Below, one piece after another: positions 3,390 through 5,653 of a stretch of DNA of 5,653 bases. Where the stretch lies: assembly GCA_902795835.1 (NCBI GenBank), contig CADBNA010000050.1, positions 1 through 5,653 of the forward strand, in the 5' to 3' direction. Position 1 is the stretch's first letter. Each line of letters opens with the position of its first letter. The translations under genes and the position numbers were made by a program. The notes beneath the pieces are model-generated. The model saw only the letters and a program-made list of their open reading frames with translations. It was not told the DNA's origin and did not search any database. The stretch comes from an uncultured Lachnospiraceae bacterium. Lineage in GTDB: Bacteria; Bacillota_A; Clostridia; Lachnospirales; Lachnospiraceae.

Positions 3390-5653
3390 ATGTCTCTGCA
3401 GTTTGTCATCGGCAGCAGCGGCGCCGGGAAGTCCCACACCGCGTATGAAGAGATGATCCGGGAAGCTGTGCGGTATCCGGAGCGGCAGTATCTGGTGATT
3501 GTGCCGGACCAGTTTACCATGCAGACACAGAAGACAATCACCGGCATGCATCCCAGGCGCGGGCTGCTGAACATAGACGTGCTGAGCTTTACCCGGCTTG
3601 CCTGGCGTGTATTCGAGGAGACAGGCGGAGATGACAGGCCGGTTCTGGATGATCTGGGAAAAAGCCTGGTGCTGCAGCGTGTAATCGCAGAGAGGAAAAA
3701 ACAGCTGCGCGTGCTGGGCACATCTCTGGCGAAGCAGGGCTCTGTCTCGCAGATGAAATCCCTGGTATCGGAGCTGCTGCAGTACCGGATCCGGCCGGAG
3801 GACTTGTCAGATCCCGGAAGTCTTCCACCCGGACACTCGTTTCTGGCCGCAAAGCTGTCAGATGTGCAGACGGTTTATGACGGATTCCTCAGCTATCTGC
3901 GGGAGCGCTACCTGACAACGGAGGAAGTGCCGGAGATCCTCTGCGATGTGATTGAAAATTCCCGGCTTGTGCGCGGCAGTACGGTGATCCTTGACGGCTT
4001 TACAGGGTTTACACCCGTGCAGCAGCTGGTGATCCGCAGACTGCTGCTTCTCTGCAGGCAGGTGATCGTGACCGTCACGATGGATATCCGGGAAGATCCG
4101 ACTCATGACGGCGGCATTCATGAACTGTTCCACATGAGCAGGGAGATGATCGGAAAGCTGTCCCGGATGGCAGCGGATGAGCATGTGGAGATCCTGCCGT
4201 TCCGGAGAATTGACGGAAGAATAAACGGCCGGCATGCCGGCCGCCCTGCGCTGCGTTTTCTGGAACAGAACCTGTTCCGCTTTGAAAAGGCAGTGTATCC
4301 GGACGCAACGGAGAGAATTACGCTGCTGGAAGCGGATAACCCGCGCAGAGAGGTTACGGCTGCGGCAGAGCGCATTATGCAGATGGTGCGTGAAGAAGGC
4401 CTGCATTACCGCGATTTTGCCCTGCTGACCGGCGATCTGGATGTGTACGGGCGGGAGGCTCAGCGGATATTTGCCGAATCGGGCATTCCGTTCTTCCTGG
4501 ACAGAAAAAAACCGGTCATGACCAACCAGGCTGTGGAATTTATGCGCGCCGCACTGGACCTGATGGTGCAGAGATACAGTTATGAGAGTGTTTTCCGGCT
4601 GCTTCGGACCGGGCTGACGGATTTTGCCCCCGATGAAATCGACACGCTGGAAAACTATGTGCTTGCCCTGGGGATCCGCGGCAGAAAACAGTATGAAGAA
4701 CTCTGGACGCGGAGACCCCGGACGGACAGGGCGAATCATCTTGCCGGGGAGAATCATCTTGCCGAGGAGGATCATCTTGCCGAATACAACCGCCTCCGCG
4801 TGCAGTTTCTGGAACTGACGGCCGATCTGCACGCCGGCATGCATGAGTACCGGGGTTCTGCGAGAAGAAAAGCAGAGGTGCTCTATATTTTTCTGGTGAA
4901 AAACCGGATCCAGGAAAAATGTGCCGCCCGGTCGGAAAAGCTGATGCAGGAGGGCCGCGTGGATCTGGCGCGGGAATATGCGCGGATCTGGCAGACGATC
5001 TGCGATCTGCTGAACCGGCTGGTTGAGGTTCTGGGCGATGAGCAGATGGGAATGGAGGCCTTTCAGGATGTCTGTGACGCCGGCCTGGCCGAGTGCTCGA
5101 TCGGCCTGGTACCCCCGGGGGAAGACCAGGTCATGGTGGGAGATATTGAGAGGACCCGTCTCAAGGAGATCCGCGTGCTCTTTTTTGCCGGGGTGAACGA
5201 CGGCGTGGTTCCCAGACCGCCGGATGCGGGAGGGATCCTTTCGGATGCCGACAGGGAGTGCCTGAAACAGACGGATCTGGAAATGGCGCCCACAGCCAGG
5301 GAAGAGATTTACCGGCAGCGGTTTTACCTCTACCTGTGCCTGACCAGGCCGGCCGACCGCCTGGTGATCTCCTGGTGCCGCACGGATGCAGACGGAAAAG
5401 CGGCCATGCCCTCGTGGCTTGCCGGCATGGTCCGGCGCATGTTTCCCTCAGTGCAGGTGCAGACAGACAGGGACGGTTCCGGTGTCATATCCCGGCTGGA
5501 GACGCCGGAGGGGCGCAGAGAGATTCTTGTCGGGGGGCTCCAGAATCTGGAAGACGGCGGACCGGATGAGCGTTTTCTGGCACTTGCGGAATGGATGTGC
5601 CGGACAGAGGAAGGGGCGATGCAGTTATCCCGCCTGCTGCAGGCTGCCGGCGC
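3390..5653 (+). CDS. addB: AddB, ATP-dependent helicase/deoxyribonuclease subunit B, 3'-truncated
   Basis: Cytoplasmic subunit of AddAB, the Firmicutes counterpart of RecBCD, which resects double-strand breaks and loads recombination at Chi-like sites. The window holds 754 uninterrupted codons; characterised AddB proteins are about 1150 residues. The N-terminus MSLQFVIGSSGAGKS carries the Walker A motif (GSSGAGKS, 8-15). It is followed by VPDQFT (38-43), DVLSFTRLA (63-71), LDGFTGF (201-207), DRKKPVMTN (from 371), VGDIERTRLK (583-592), the AGVNDGVVP block (600-608) and ILSDADRE (616-623), all in AddB order. The C-terminal nuclease domain and its iron-sulfur cysteines would lie past the right edge. 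An 18-bp tandem repeat adds NHLAGE-NHLAEE-DHLAEY at residues 449-466. It is separated from the pilus operon by 360 bases, so it is probably an independent unit, with addA expected downstream. Confidence 0.96.
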   Translation, partial: MSLQFVIGSSGAGKSHTAYEEMIREAVRYPERQYLVIVPDQFTMQTQKTITGMHPRRGLLNIDVLSFTRLAWRVFEETGGDDRPVLDDLGKSLVLQRVIAERKKQLRVLGTSLAKQGSVSQMKSLVSELLQYRIRPEDLSDPGSLPPGHSFLAAKLSDVQTVYDGFLSYLRERYLTTEEVPEILCDVIENSRLVRGSTVILDGFTGFTPVQQLVIRRLLLLCRQVIVTVTMDIREDPTHDGGIHELFHMSREMIGKLSRMAADEHVEILPFRRIDGRINGRHAGRPALRFLEQNLFRFEKAVYPDATERITLLEADNPRREVTAAAERIMQMVREEGLHYRDFALLTGDLDVYGREAQRIFAESGIPFFLDRKKPVMTNQAVEFMRAALDLMVQRYSYESVFRLLRTGLTDFAPDEIDTLENYVLALGIRGRKQYEELWTRRPRTDRANHLAGENHLAEEDHLAEYNRLRVQFLELTADLHAGMHEYRGSARRKAEVLYIFLVKNRIQEKCAARSEKLMQEGRVDLAREYARIWQTICDLLNRLVEVLGDEQMGMEAFQDVCDAGLAECSIGLVPPGEDQVMVGDIERTRLKEIRVLFFAGVNDGVVPRPPDAGGILSDADRECLKQTDLEMAPTAREEIYRQRFYLYLCLTRPADRLVISWCRTDADGKAAMPSWLAGMVRRMFPSVQVQTDRDGSGVISRLETPEGRREILVGGLQNLEDGGPDERFLALAEWMCRTEEGAMQLSRLLQAAG
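4733..4786 (+). repeat. 18-bp tandem repeat, 3 copies, inside addB
   Basis: Units lie at 4733-4750, 4751-4768 and 4769-4786, sharing the core ATCATCTTGCCG. In the addB frame they encode NHLAGE, NHLAEE and DHLAEY (residues 449-466). The array sits just before the conserved YNRLR-type helix, in what is probably a surface loop of the helicase-like region. The unit length keeps the frame. Confidence 0.9.

Noticed and set aside
3858..4844. 328-codon open frame on the minus strand within addB
   Set aside because: It is antisense to strongly conserved AddB sequence, has no recognisable domain, and is explained by GC-rich codon bias on the opposite strand.

Overview
The window reads as chromosomal DNA from a GC-rich Gram-positive Clostridia-type bacterium, most likely a Lachnospiraceae relative. 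The reasons are the class B plus class C sortase pair next to a SpaA/FctA-type pilin with a Gram-positive cell-wall sorting signal, the strong AGGAGG ribosome binding sites, and an AddB-type (not RecB/RecC) repair nuclease subunit. The species cannot be named from the sequence alone. All four genes are on the + strand.

Positions 1-3029 are the distal part of a pilus/surface-protein operon. A class B sortase enters from the left edge with its N-terminus cut off. It overlaps a class C sortase by four bases (ATGA). After a 41-base gap comes a 399-residue pilin-like protein with a signal peptide, a SpaA/CnaB-like N-terminal domain, an FctA-type isopeptide domain and a VQTGD sorting signal. The inferred logic is that the pilin is exported, anchored by its C-terminal hydrophobic segment, cleaved in VQTGD by one of the two sortases, and joined to another pilin (candidate acceptor lysine K221) or to the cell wall.

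Positions 3030-3389 carry no convincing gene. They hold a weak terminator candidate, a good sigma-A-type promoter candidate, and then about 160 bases of dense secondary structure that I cannot assign to a known RNA family. The structured block is bracketed by two copies of the 10-base word TATGATTACA. It lies between the promoter -10 box and the addB ribosome binding site, so it is either a long structured leader or small RNA, or an inserted element. From 3390 to the right edge runs the first 754 codons of addB, the helicase-nuclease subunit of the AddAB double-strand-break repair enzyme, truncated by the window end.

A theme across the window is in-frame tandem repeats of unrelated unit length (36, 24, 15 and 18 bp) inside three of the four genes, all in linker, tail or signal-peptide regions rather than in catalytic cores. 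The two most interesting items are the structured element before addB and the Met/His/Asn/Gln repeat that lengthens the pilin signal peptide.
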